Shown here piece after piece: positions 22,194-32,445 of a DNA stretch of 64,000 bases. This stretch comes from Trichosphaerium sp. ATCC 40318 (taxonomy: Eukaryota; Discosea; Flabellinia; Trichosidae), in NCBI GenBank assembly GCA_038496445.1, contig JALMLS010000455.1, positions 310,001 to 374,000 on the forward strand, written 5' to 3'. How positions within the stretch are numbered: position 1 is the first letter of the stretch; every line of letters starts with the position of its first letter. Under the pieces are notes generated by a model. It saw only the letters and a list, made by a program, of their open reading frames with translations, searched no databases and was not told the DNA's origin. Both the position numbers and the translations under genes were made by a program.

Positions 22194-24390
22194 TATACTA
22201 CAAAAAATACAAGGAGATCCGATGAGGGCTTTTGCTTCCTTTCTGTTAGGAACTTTTGAAAAATGAAAATCTTTGTTACACCACCTGTCATTGTGCTTAT
22301 CGCGAGATTGGAAAGTTCCTTGTTAAGGTATATTTTGTCACATGATACTCCGTGATAGTAACATATTTGTAGAATAAGTAGATACTATACAAAACTGAAA
22401 GAAAGGTTTCTCGGGTGAGATATTGTGAACAGATTTTTTTTGACAAAAATCACGTTTCGGAGTTTTGCAGTATTCTTTTTTTTTTTTTTTATGTTTTGTG
22501 ATCTCTACTGCAGTGTTTGGGGAAGGTTAAAGAAAGGTGAAATTACGTCATGCAGTTCAAAGAGGCCATTGCTTGAAAAAAAATAACGTGACATATAACG
22601 CGTTATCGTGTTGTACATGTATGTTTATAGTCAAGACCCCAAAACCTCGTAAGAATTATCACAAAAACTTTTTGTAGTTTTTTATTTTGTGTAGCTAGCG
22701 GGTGCGCTAGGAACAAGAAAAGTTTTGTATCCTCTTTATTTGTTCATAGACGCTATAGTAGAATGTTTCGCCCCAATTGAGAATAACAGCAGAAGTGTAT
22801 AATGTTATCTGAAGAAACCGTTTTAAGAAGTAGAAAAAGCACTTTTGATGGCTTTTTGACGCTATCACCGGATCTTGTGTTATTATTTTAAAATGAACGT
22901 CAACTGTTAACGTGACACGGACATTTTGTGTATACCCAGTGATAGCCATTTTATCATCCAACCATTGATAAAACTAGTCTTAGGTATATCTAAAAACTAC
23001 ATACTCGTTGGTTCTTTTTTGGTTGAACAAACCCGAATATTCGCGTGTTTACCCAAAGAACGGTAACTGTAATATTGCATAATATCTAGCACCACACACA
23101 GGTTTTTTTTGTTAACTACTGTACGCAACTAAAAGAGTTTTTAAACGGGATTTTTTTGCTGTAATTTTAGATTGTTTTTTCTTGACGTACTTCTTTTGTG
23201 TCTCGTATAATCTGTACGGTACTGTCAAAAGACAAGTTATGCACTTTAGACCTTAATAAAGGCGTTTATGGTACGTGTTTTGATTTTTCTTGGGTTGTAG
23301 AATCTTCATCACCGAGACAAACTGACGTGAAGTTTTTTGCATTTTTCTACAGTTCTACAAAATCCTTAGCTTGTTAACGCACGCATTCAGTACGTCATGG
23401 AGAAACTTCGCTCTATGCGTAACGTAAAAAACTGGGTGTGAAAGTATTAAAAAACTAGTTTGTTTTTTTGAAAAGTAGGAAATCAATTCTTTTTTTTGGT
23501 CACGTGGTGCAAAGCCTATCGTTGTAGGTACGTCTTTGTCAAAAAAATAGCTGTTTTTAGAAGCAATAAACTACTATTTTTAGCGTTACATTTTGACACA
23601 AGAGAAGGAGAACAGGAGTTTTTGTCGAATAAAAAAGAAATACAACATTAACACGTGACCTGACACATAAATTGTCTTTGCGAAAAAACCAAAAAAAAAT
23701 CTGACACATTTTACCGTTTGGGTGCGATTTAAATTGTTTGTTAAATGTTTATCAACAGAAAATCTTTTACCTTTTTCCAACCCATGGCGATCGTCTGGAC
23801 TGTATTTCTGCAATAAATAAAAAGTAAATGTTTTTTTTATTTTTTTATTTTCTTGCTCTATTTTTAACAGTTGTACCGTACGTTTTTTTTGTTTCTATCT
23901 ATGGGATGATAAGTTCAAGGTAAAGTAATAAAATCCTCAGGGCGTACTGAATGCTTTGGGGAGTGGAGATTGCGTTCACATTCGCTACTGTTAAATAACT
24001 TACACAAGATTTAAACACGCAATGCTGCTGCCTCGGTGTTCGTATGGAGTAGAGCTATCATTTCTGTCACCGCCCTACGAGGTTAAAAAAACTGACCAGG
24101 TGCGGTAGCTTGAAGGTTAGTGGTCTTGAGGCACGCAACATGGGTATGTGGCGAAAAATTAGATTGAACTTTTGTAGAGGCAACTCTGTACGAGTTCAAG
24201 GCGCGTTCTTCCTTTCTTTGTGTATGTTAACAACTTGGCCGTTGCTTGAGTACCTACCCGTTTAATTTCGCGTTGACAGACGGTTGGCGCAAGAAGATTG
24301 TTTTTCTTTCAAAAGAGTTTTAGTGTCCTGTGCGACTGTTTCCTTTGTAGGTTCAAATTAGCGAGTTCTAAAGATTAATATAGCGTACTG
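22194..24390. other. Long gene-poor stretch
   Basis: AT-rich with many homopolymer T runs. The only protein-like piece is a short minus-strand segment near 23770-23815 (KYSPDDRHGLEK) flanked by an acceptor and a donor, with no partners found. I see no complete gene. Confidence 0.5.
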
Positions 24391-24673
24391 ATGTGGAAGA
24401 TACCAAAAACTTGTACCGTTGAAGATACAACACGTGATTTTTTGGTTTTACATTTACGTTCTATCCAAGACGCACTACAGAAGTTTATTTTTAGGCTGCA
24501 AATGGCGTTATTTGGTGTTTGAAGCACCAAAAAAGGTAACTGACCAAGACAATCAACCAGCGAAGAGGCTAGAACGTACTAAGAGGTATCGTATCATGAC
24601 GAAGAAACAGAACGGGACTTGGAGTGGTTTTAGTACGTATAATGCCCGTAGATATCCTTTTCGTGACCTATGA
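24391..24673 (+). CDS. Possible small basic protein, two exons
   Basis: The ATG at 24391 (MWKIPKT) joins, through a gtaccg donor and a tttag acceptor, to CKWRYLVFEAPKKVTDQDNQ ... GFSTYNARRYPFRDL and a stop, about 65 residues. It is Lys/Arg-rich with aromatic residues; I do not recognise it. It sits 145 nt upstream of the LIM gene on the same strand. Confidence 0.4.
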
Positions 24674-24818
24674 CGTCAAGATCATAGTGTGCGCCGCTTA
24701 AAGAAAGACTTTGGCGAACTTGCAGTGAAAAAGAATTTCGCCTTTTTTTTTTTTTTTTGCCAGGGCTACTCGAAACCCTGGTGTATACTACAAAAATACA
24801 CAACAAACATAAGCACAA

Positions 24819-25554
24819 ATGAGCAAATTCGGTGGATCTCCAAAATGCCCCACATGTACTGCAATCTATTTTGAGCTTTCTTCAAAGTCTAATCAACTCC
24901 AAAGGTGGTAAATCTGTATACTTTGCTGAGCAAGTTCTTGCTATTGGAAAAGCATGGTAAGTAACGCGTATCTTGGCAACGAAATTAAAATCACTCCTAG
25001 GCATCGCCAGTGCTTAAAATGTAAGCAATGCAACAAAACACTCCCAAAAGGAAAGGTCGTAGACCATAAAGGTGCGTTATAGCGGTTGTTGCTCGTTTTT
25101 TTCTCTGACGAACAAAAAGGAGAGCCATACTGCAAAGCGTGCTACAATAGCGTAGCTGGATTAAAGGGCTTCGGTCATGGCGTTGCGTCGGAAAGCCACC
25201 ACAGCGGTAGCTCTAAAAAGGTTGTCGGTTACGGTAACAGAGGCGTAGGCAATCGTATGTGCAATGTGTTATTAGAATATCGCGCTAACAGTTTTGTAGA
25301 GCAATCGCATTTGAGCGGACAAGGTTTCAGAGATTCTGGTGTTGTAGGTACGTTATGACGGGTTAACTGTACATCGTAAAACGTAAAACTAAGTCCAGAA
25401 AAAACTGGCACCCTTTTCTGTACAAAAACAGCCTTATCTGTTTTGGCTTACGTAGAGCTTAGGAAACAACAAAAGATCAAACTTTTGCGGTAACTGTGGA
25501 GCTGCCCGTGGCAGTGGTAACTTCTGTGGAAATTGCGGCTCAAAGTACGCATAA
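24819..25554 (+). CDS. LIM-domain protein with C-terminal zinc ribbon
   Basis: Five exons. Residues ~9-70 form one LIM domain of the cysteine-rich-protein type: CPTCGKSVYFAEQVLAIGKA, WHRQCLKCKQC, KVVDHKGEPYCKACYNS; all eight zinc ligands are present. The C terminus carries a double-knuckle zinc ribbon, SNFCGNCGAARGSGNFCGNC. A Gly/Ser linker lies between. LIM domains bind proteins, often at actin structures. The LIM-plus-ribbon pairing is less usual. Every intron (gtactg, gtaagt, gtgcgt, gtaggt donors) is fixed by conserved Cys/Trp/His residues on both sides. Confidence 0.85.
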
Positions 25555-25849
25555 ACCTTGTAATTGATTATTAATTACGTGAGTACACTCACGTCTAAGT
25601 AAAAAGAATATATTTAACCATTTTAACCAACAAAGCACTTTTTGTTTCGCTTTCATCGTTCTGTTAGTTCCATTACCCCTATTGCAACTCCAGTGTTATT
25701 ACGAAACTAAAACTTACTTGCATTGAAATTCCTGTGTCATGGCGTTTTACGCGCTGTGACGCCATGTGAGGTGGCGTTTGAATACCAGGGTGCCAATATC
25801 ACTAGCATCGATGGGTATTTTGGTTATGTAGTATCGCATTTTTTATTGG

Positions 25850-26010
25850 GCTACTTGTTTACCATCTTTATCACATTGTAGTGTTAGTTTTCCGTTTTGG
25901 TCCCATTGTTTTTACCAGCACTTGTATAAACCTTCACGTTCACCATAAAACTGAGTCAATCATTGTTTCATTAGTCCGTTGGGATACCATTCTTTTTGTT
26001 CACCATGGGT
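25850..26010 (-). pseudogene. Relic of MORN_2 (YwqK-like) repeats
   Basis: The reverse strand reads HGEQKEWYPNGLMKQ, stop, LTQFYGEREGLYKCW, stop, KQWDQNGKLTLQCDKDGKQV. This matches the repeat pattern of the F-box/MORN_2 genes at 35.5 and 44.4 kb but carries in-frame stops and no flanking gene. Confidence 0.65.
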
Positions 26011-26091
26011 AATGCTGGCCTTTACATTGAAAGAGGTAAAAATAGGCAGTTGAAAAAAAAACCCAAACTTTACTAATTTTTACAACACATA

Positions 26092-28548
26092 CTACAGTGG
26101 CATATCCACAGCAGGATGAATAGATCCATAATGAAACTCTGCATAATGACAGAGTAAGAATACCTAGGAATAGTTAATCAATAAGTTTGCGAGAAAGAAA
26201 GAGAAAAAAAAAGAAGCCAAGACAACCCCAAAAAGTTGTTGCTTCTCATTGAACGTACTCTCTTATTCCTTAAATGCATAGGAGCAATATCGATAATATA
26301 GTTGTCTCCTTCTACTGAACTTATTATACAGATACGACAACCAAATACTTCAGCAGCTGCAATAAGTGTGAGGTGATCACCTAATCCAAAATCAGATTAT
26401 TAAGCAAAAAAAAAAATCAAAAAAGGCCAAAGTAGCTCATTAAAAAACAACTCAATACCCCAAACACCAGGCCTAGCCATCTCATCACAGTAATCACTCC
26501 AAGGCCTATCATATACGAAATCACCAAGTTTAGCTTTGTTAGGCTAGTGCAAGGTAAATAAAAGGCAAAACAAAAACAAAAAAATCAAAAAAAAATCAAA
26601 CTTACAAGTTCCAAATTTTCTCTTGTTCTCAACCACTCAACAACCTCTCTACGTATCTGTGTATGTAATGTCAACCCATTACACAGTTGATCAGAAAGAG
26701 AATAAAACTGACAATTGCCGTCACCCTAAGGATTGGAAAATAAGAAGAAAAGCCCCAACTTAATCAAGCCTGAACTTAGCAGTCTTTTTTTTTTGAACAG
26801 TTCGCGTACAGGAATTTCTGTTTCCTTCATCTGAAACATAGCCAAACGATTCTTAAGACGCTTTCTATGACTATTCGTACGTGTATCAACAGTACCAAAG
26901 AAGTTGTTCAAGTTCACAGAAATAACGTTTTTAAATTCAGCCAAAAAGTCTACTGTACTTTTTTGCATAGCTGATTGCATCACACTCGCAGTGAGGATTT
27001 CAGATTGTCTATTAAATATGTCAAAAATAACGAACAAAAGGGATAAAAGCAGGAAAAGAAAAGGAATGCGTAAAGTGAATCTGAGGTGCGTTTTTACTTG
27101 AAAAACAAGCTAAGCGCGTGCTGTTTGAAACGCGTAGCCATCTGTGTAGTAATATTTTTCTGGAACTCTACAAAACGAAAAGTACTTACGCGTTTACATC
27201 AACAGGTGCAAGTACACTACGATAGAGTTTGGCGCGATTCTCGTCTACTGAAAAGTGTTATTAAGTCACGTACTCTTGAATTAAAAATATCAAAAGAGCG
27301 TGTTTAGTACCTTCTTCCTCAGTATCATCTGGTGATGGATTTTGGTTCTCTTTATCTTCCTCCTCATCTACTTGTTTTGGTTCCTCTTTAATGACAATCA
27401 CAGGTAAGTTATCAAGTGACATTGTTTCCAGGGTTTTTTCAGCGTCCAAGGCTGTCCCACAAGTGGCCTATGGCATTTATTATTTTTTGTATTGAAAAAG
27501 ACAAACGAAGAGATTCTATAGTACCTGCCAAAAGTGTGTGCTATGTCGTACACGCTCAAGATCAAAGCATGTTTCATATTCTTCTTTTGGCGGTAGTTTC
27601 CCTTGTTTACGGGCGACATACAACCTACAATGATACGTGAGTTAACAGGCAGCAGAAAAGAACAAAAAAAAACTTGACCAAGTAGAATTTGTAGAGCAGT
27701 AACATACCAGTATACACATTCGCCCAAGTCGCCAAGCGAACCAGATAAGCACGAGAGATAGTATGGAGACACAGCTAACGAAAGAAAATCTCTATCGTTA
27801 CCTTGAAAGTCGCACGGCCAATTAGGTAGTTTACTCTTATTCTCCTGTGCTCTATTGTAGGCATCTGTACAAGAAAAAAAATAAATATCTACTCCGAACA
27901 AAGGAACTGTACAGTTCGTCCTATGAAAAAACACATACCCAAACAAGTGTTCTTGGCTTGGCGCGTAAGGAAATGTCGTGCTCTGGCAAGCCGCACGTTA
28001 TCTTTGTCAATACCTCCTGCTTGCAGTGCTAGAGCCAAACCAAATCCCCAGTGTGATAGTGGGCATTTTGATCGCTTTTTAGCGGATTTTAACTTTTCAC
28101 GGGCTCTATCAACTAATTTTTTGCGCATGACTGACTATGTATGTATATGAGCGCGTGAAAATACGATTAGGGTTCGTACCTGCGTTTTGAAGCATTCAGC
28201 AAATTTTAAAAGTGAAAATCCCCAGTAGAGCAGTACATTGGCGTCTACACATTTTTCACCCTTTTTAGCAGTATCAAGGAAGCTGTAGAACTGTTCGAGA
28301 GCTTTGAAGACTGTAATACACGCTGAGTCCGTTAATGTTCGGCTTTCGGTTTCGTTCAATAGCATAGTAATTATTTGGTACTGTTCTACCTGTTCGCCTC
28401 GAATTTCAGCAGCCGTTAATATATTGAAGCAAAGTAACGCCGCTTTGGTAAGCACAGCATCCGATACATTACTAGCACCAAAAGCATTTTCTAATACCCA
28501 TGTTGATTTGGGTATTATTGCGTCCTCTAGGTTGAACGACGTAGCCAT
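26092..28548 (-). CDS. OTU-family deubiquitinase-like protein with long helical N-terminal region
   Basis: The C-terminal ~180 residues are an OTU domain like the plant/fungal OTU12/OTU2 group: RLKNRLAMFQMKETEIPGD, GDGNCQFYSLSDQL (Asp and catalytic Cys), GDHLTLIAAAEVFGCRICII and HYAEFHYGSIHP (catalytic His). OTU enzymes cleave ubiquitin chains. Upstream exons in the same frame encode ~400 residues starting MATSFNLEDAIIPKST, mostly helical, plus an acidic DEEEDKENQNPSPDDTEEE segment. The helical part vaguely recalls BRO1/TPR-like folds but I cannot name it. The joins are phase-consistent, yet two adjacent genes (split near 27.2 kb) cannot be excluded. The gtacgc donor just before GDGNCQF is fixed by the OTU motif. 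Confidence 0.75.
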
Positions 28549-28773
28549 AAGCGCTACGATGTGATGCTTCGTTGGGCGTTTTGTTTTGAATAAAACTTAA
28601 CTCCCTAGAATTGAACAAAATTATTGCAAAGTTAACTAAGTTGACTTGTTTTGGGAAATGGTACTTCAATTGCAAACAAAAAGTGAGGTCAAATACTGTT
28701 TCAATTGGTGTATTCACACGTAATCCTCTTAGAGTATTTACTTACAGTAAACACAGTTTACTGGAGTGTTTCA

Positions 28774-29175
28774 TTGAGCTGCGGTAGCCAATAGCAGTAT
28801 AGAATACAAGCCCGAAAGCAAAGAGTACACGAGGTCATTGGTATCGCCTACCGAAGCGGCGGAACAAACGGCCAAAAGCTTGCTGGAATTAACAACCCAG
28901 TTTGTTGTGAGTAACTGACGAACAGTTATCTCAAGCAGGATATCGGGGTGGAGTGGCACAGATCCTACAGAGCTGAGATGCTCAAACTTTTTTTCTCTTT
29001 AGCCTGCGACATTTCTCCCTCAAGCTGTATAATTCGCTGAGAAAACCTGAACACATTGACCAGTTGGAAATGTTTAGAGGTACCGCGCTTTACAGTAATT
29101 CAAAGAAACCTTGCAATCGCTCCAAAAAAAACTACTTTTTTTCAAGTTGATAGTTGTTTGCATATTTCTGTACAT
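28774..29175 (-). CDS. Unresolved small coding region
   Basis: The ATG at 29175 (MYRNMQTTINLKKSSFF) joins through a gtacct intron to RFSQRIIQLEGEMSQAKEKK ... SISAL and a stop at 28965, about 59 residues. A second GC-richer open stretch at 28774-28956 (VPLHPDILLEITVRQLLTTN ...) looks coding but is in another frame, separated by that stop. Either this is one gene whose splice I cannot find, or a small gene plus a relic. Confidence 0.3.
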
Positions 29176-29209
29176 GCCTAAATACAAGCGAGCTAGTGCG
29201 CATAAAAAA

Positions 29210-29281
29210 TGAGCCTAGAGGGAATCGAACCCCCACCCTACTGTGTGCGAGACAGTCGTCATGCCATTAGACCATAAGCTC
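29210..29281 (-). tRNA. tRNA with anticodon CGC (tRNA-Ala by anticodon)
   Basis: A full cloverleaf can be drawn: acceptor GAGCTTA/TAGGCTC with discriminator A, a D arm with GG, an anticodon stem ACTGT/ACAGT around the loop CTCGCAC, and a T arm with GGTTCGATTCC. The anticodon CGC reads GCG (Ala). No intron. Pair 3-70 is G-C, not the G-U that usually identifies alanine tRNAs. Confidence 0.85.
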
Positions 29282-29296
29282 AAAGGAATTAAAGAG

Positions 29297-29369
29297 CGAG
29301 GATACCCGGAATCGAACCGGGATTGCGTGGTAGACAGCCACGTGTAATGAACCATTATACTATATCTCC
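29297..29369 (-). tRNA. tRNA-Asp (anticodon GTC)
   Basis: Anticodon stem CGTGG/CCACG encloses the loop CTGTCTA (anticodon GTC). The T arm is CCCGG TTCGATT CCGGG and the discriminator G is as expected for Asp. The acceptor stem GGAGATA/TATCCTC has an A-C mismatch at pair 3-70 and a G-U at 2-71. No intron. It lies 16 nt from the CGC tRNA on the same strand. Confidence 0.85.
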
Positions 29370-29479
29370 TGCTTGTTGTATTATATTAAACAATCCAACA
29401 ACCGTCTTGACGGGGCTACAAGTCTAACTAATCTACATAAAACCAAAAACAATCTTATTTTTCTTAGTCCATTAACTAT

Positions 29480-29850
29480 GTATACTAAATGTATCCTTGA
29501 TTGTGTAGTATCGGAGCTTGATGGTGATCTCAATAAAGGATTACATACACTATGTTTTGACAAAAACAATGAGGCCATAGACCACTTGTTTTTTCCAGAA
29601 ATTGGCATGTGACAAACGAATGAACACATTCACGAGGCTTGGATTGTAGTTTTCAATTAGCAATGAGTGTTGATCCGTGAGGACGTCACATCATACACTT
29701 ACTACCCCGAGCGCAAAGACATGAGTTGTGACTTTCATTGGGTATTTAAAGAGACGAAACTTCCACAGAAAAAAAATTGTGGTAAAAAGCAGTTGGCAAT
29801 GCCAAAGTACAATTCAATGAACCCAAAATTGCATAGCTTGTATCAATATG
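29480..29850 (+). repeat. Duplicated segment, inverted copy at 54.69-55.03 kb
   Basis: About 350 bp match the reverse complement of 54690-55030 at high identity, for example GAGGACGTCACATCATACAC and CCGAGCGCAAAGACATGAGT. In this copy parts read like protein (TKCILDCVVSELDGDLNKGL; REDVTSYTYYPERKDMSC), but stops interrupt the frame, and the other copy has indels in different places. It is probably a decayed gene piece lying next to the tRNA pair. Confidence 0.6.
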
Positions 29851-29992
29851 ATAAAGCATGTAGACCTCACATGCTTGTTTCACTTTTTAGGAAACACGTT
29901 AATGTAAATACTCTTGTATAGTCACATTTTATGAAACTTGACTACAGTTACACTCGTACAATTATAATACAAACTTTATTATATTCCAACTG

Positions 29993-31750
29993 CTAGAAGT
30001 CTACAAAAAGTTTCATTGAAACTTTAACAGGAAGGAGTGCTAGAAAGCGGAACGCACAAGTAATACCAAACTTTGGTTGTCCTTCCACGCTTAGATATGG
30101 GTGCAACCCAATCGGCTTTCTTTCTGACGCATAGTGGTTTTCTGGTTCAAATGTGACATGATAGGGTACACGCATTATGTTATTTCCAACAGCAGGTGCT
30201 AAAATCAATTGTGTATACTCTTCTATAATACTAACATTAATAAACCTAAGGGTAAAATGTCAATCTGTAGCTCAGGTTACAACTAACTCTGTGAAACGCT
30301 TCTCAAGAAGGTAAACCATCCACTATTAGAACTACTTAGAGCGCTTGAATGTGCACTCAAAAATACACTTGTGCTTTTAGTGGAGTGGTGTTGAGTGTTG
30401 AGAAGTTTACTCAAAAAATTAAACAAAAACAAAAAGATGGTAAACCACGTGCCATAATAATCCAGTGCTGTAAAAGCGTATTTTTCCTGCGGGCTCTTTT
30501 ATACTAAAATTAAACTTTGTTGTGCTTGTTTTACCTTTTTTAAACGGTAAAGGAGGACATTTCACTCTTAACAAAGCTTCAGTTTTGAGACAAAAAATGA
30601 AAGCAAAAAGCATACGTTTCTACACAAAATACTCTCTTGAAGGTGCTCTGCTTTAAATCAGATGCTGATCTTAAAGCGAGCCCATGTAAGTCAGGGAAGT
30701 AGTCATCACAGATATTACCCCATGTTTCTACCCACCAACATCTATCAGCAGTCTCTCGTTTCCATAAATATCCTGCAAAAGAACAAGGTAAACTTAGTTC
30801 TATTTGTTTTGCCATTTTGTAATTCTTAGACATACCTACACAAAAGTAAGTAATAAAGAACTATATAAAGCTATTAATGACGTACATGACAGTATCCATA
30901 GATCAGCTGAAGAGTCAATGTAATCTTTGTAACAACTTCCATCCTTGTAATGACTCCACATGAGGTTCAGTACTTCTTTTTGAATTGTTATTTTTACTTT
31001 CTTTTCATGACAGTATCGAATCAGATTTGATGTGTTAGATTTATGTCTTATTAATCCCTTTATAACCGAAAGGCAGTTCTCTTTATCGTCAGGTATTTCA
31101 AGAAGAAGGAGGTCTTCAAAGGTACAAACAGAAGTAACATGAGGAACAATGATTGAAGCATACTCCGTATTCCCTATCTAAACGAGAATCAATGTAATTG
31201 TTTACCTTTGCTGTTGCAAAGAATAATGGTTAAGGTACTTGTATAAGAGTCTTAGCAGCCCTAGAATACAATGACGCATTTTGTTCTGTCACTGTTCCTT
31301 CTTCAATTGTGCATACTCTACGGGATAAAAAATTAAGTAACACAACTACTGACTCTTTTGTTTCGTGGTCTCTTAAAACGTAGTCATAAGTACTAGTCGT
31401 TTCTTTTAAAACGTCGTTGAAGTACCTTAAAAAAAACCGTTAAAAATAAGTCTAACCGATCATTAAGTTTAGTCCAGGTGAAGGTGTTGTTCTGGCCAAA
31501 AATCGGTTTTTAAATTTGCCATGGAGCTTCAGCTTTGTGACAAAAAAAACCATTGGAAATAAAAAAAGCACGTGAAAAAACATAATAATAACGTACTTTG
31601 AATTCATGGATAGCAGCAATCGTGCTGTATTAATTAATAGAAGAGCTTTTCCGTGCTTGTTCTTCACAATAACATCAAGGTCACACAAGTGTTTGTATTC
31701 ATCTAAACTTGATAGAAAAGCGTTTGGTATACGTCTTGATAGCTATTAGG
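29993..31750 (-). CDS. BTB/POZ-domain protein (5' end unresolved)
   Basis: The N-terminal exons read LDEYKHLCDLDVIVKNKHGK and TARLLLSMNSKYFNDVLKET, then LRDHETKESVVVLLNFLSRR, the pattern of a BTB domain (DV-V...S-x-YF...LL-FL). BTB proteins often recruit substrates to Cullin-3 ligases. Further exons continue ASIIVPHVTSVCTFEDLLLL, CYKDYIDSSADLWILS, CSFAGYLWKRETADRCWWVE and end KFGITCAFRFLALLPVKVSM-KLFVDF. There is no start codon in the first visible exon, so the 5' exon is missing or lies inside the small ORF at 31768-32061. One join near 30.6 kb has no phase-perfect solution, so part of the 3' half may be damaged. Confidence 0.6.
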
Positions 31751-31767
31751 TACTTCTAAATGACTAT

Positions 31768-32061
31768 TTAAGAGTCTAACATCGTTTTTTGTTTTTTAGC
31801 ATGCTTGCTTGCTTGTCGTTTATCTAGCTTTCGCTTTGATCTAGTAGAAAGTAATTCGATTGGTTGTGAGAGTTGTAATGCCTTGTGCGCATGTTGTGTA
31901 ACAATGGCGTCGTAGTGACCAATAAGCCAAAAGTTTATCAATATCTTGTACAGACTTTTTGAGACTTTGCTAGCACGTGCAGCATTTGCTGTGCCTTGAT
32001 CACCAGGGACGTCAGTCACAAATAAACGCAAAACAACAGCTTTTGTACATATAATGGACAT
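31768..32061 (-). CDS. Small basic protein or 5' exon of the BTB gene
   Basis: One exon of 97 codons: MSIICTKAVVLRLFVTDVPG ... NFWLIGHYDAIVTQHAHKAL, ending in a basic tail (RSKRKLDKRQASKHAKKQKT). I do not recognise it. It lies immediately upstream of and on the same strand as the BTB gene, whose first exon has no ATG, so part of it may be spliced onto that gene. Confidence 0.45.
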   Translation of the reverse strand: MSIICTKAVVLRLFVTDVPGDQGTANAARASKVSKSLYKILINFWLIGHYDAIVTQHAHKALQLSQPIELLSTRSKRKLDKRQASKHAKKQKTMLDS

Positions 32062-32445
32062 GTGTGCCAAAGAGAGCGTGCAGGCGTGCAGGTGTTGATA
32101 CCATTCGCCAAACTGGTTTTTTTGTAGCTAAAGGCGACTCAAATTAATAAATATTTGTACAAGCGAATTTTCAGCCATGGGCAACAGTGTGGGTTCGTTT
32201 TGGATGGGTTAGTTGAAAGAAGTACGTATTATTGTAGCCACATAATCGCCAACTTTGTAGCTAATTAGTGAATTTTGTTTATGATAAAACACTCACACTT
32301 TTATTTATTTAATAATTGTACAATAATAGTGACACTATACTTGTATGACAAATATCATGTGCTGACCTGACGCCACAACCATTTGTTTTTATGATAAAAA
32401 AGTAGTGGCTTCGTTTGTTCGTGAATACATAATAAACAATACAAC

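Noticed and set aside
22707-22961. Minus-strand 84-codon ORF MDDKMAITGYTQ...
   Set aside because: No family resemblance, no splice partners, and the composition looks like chance in an AT-rich gap.
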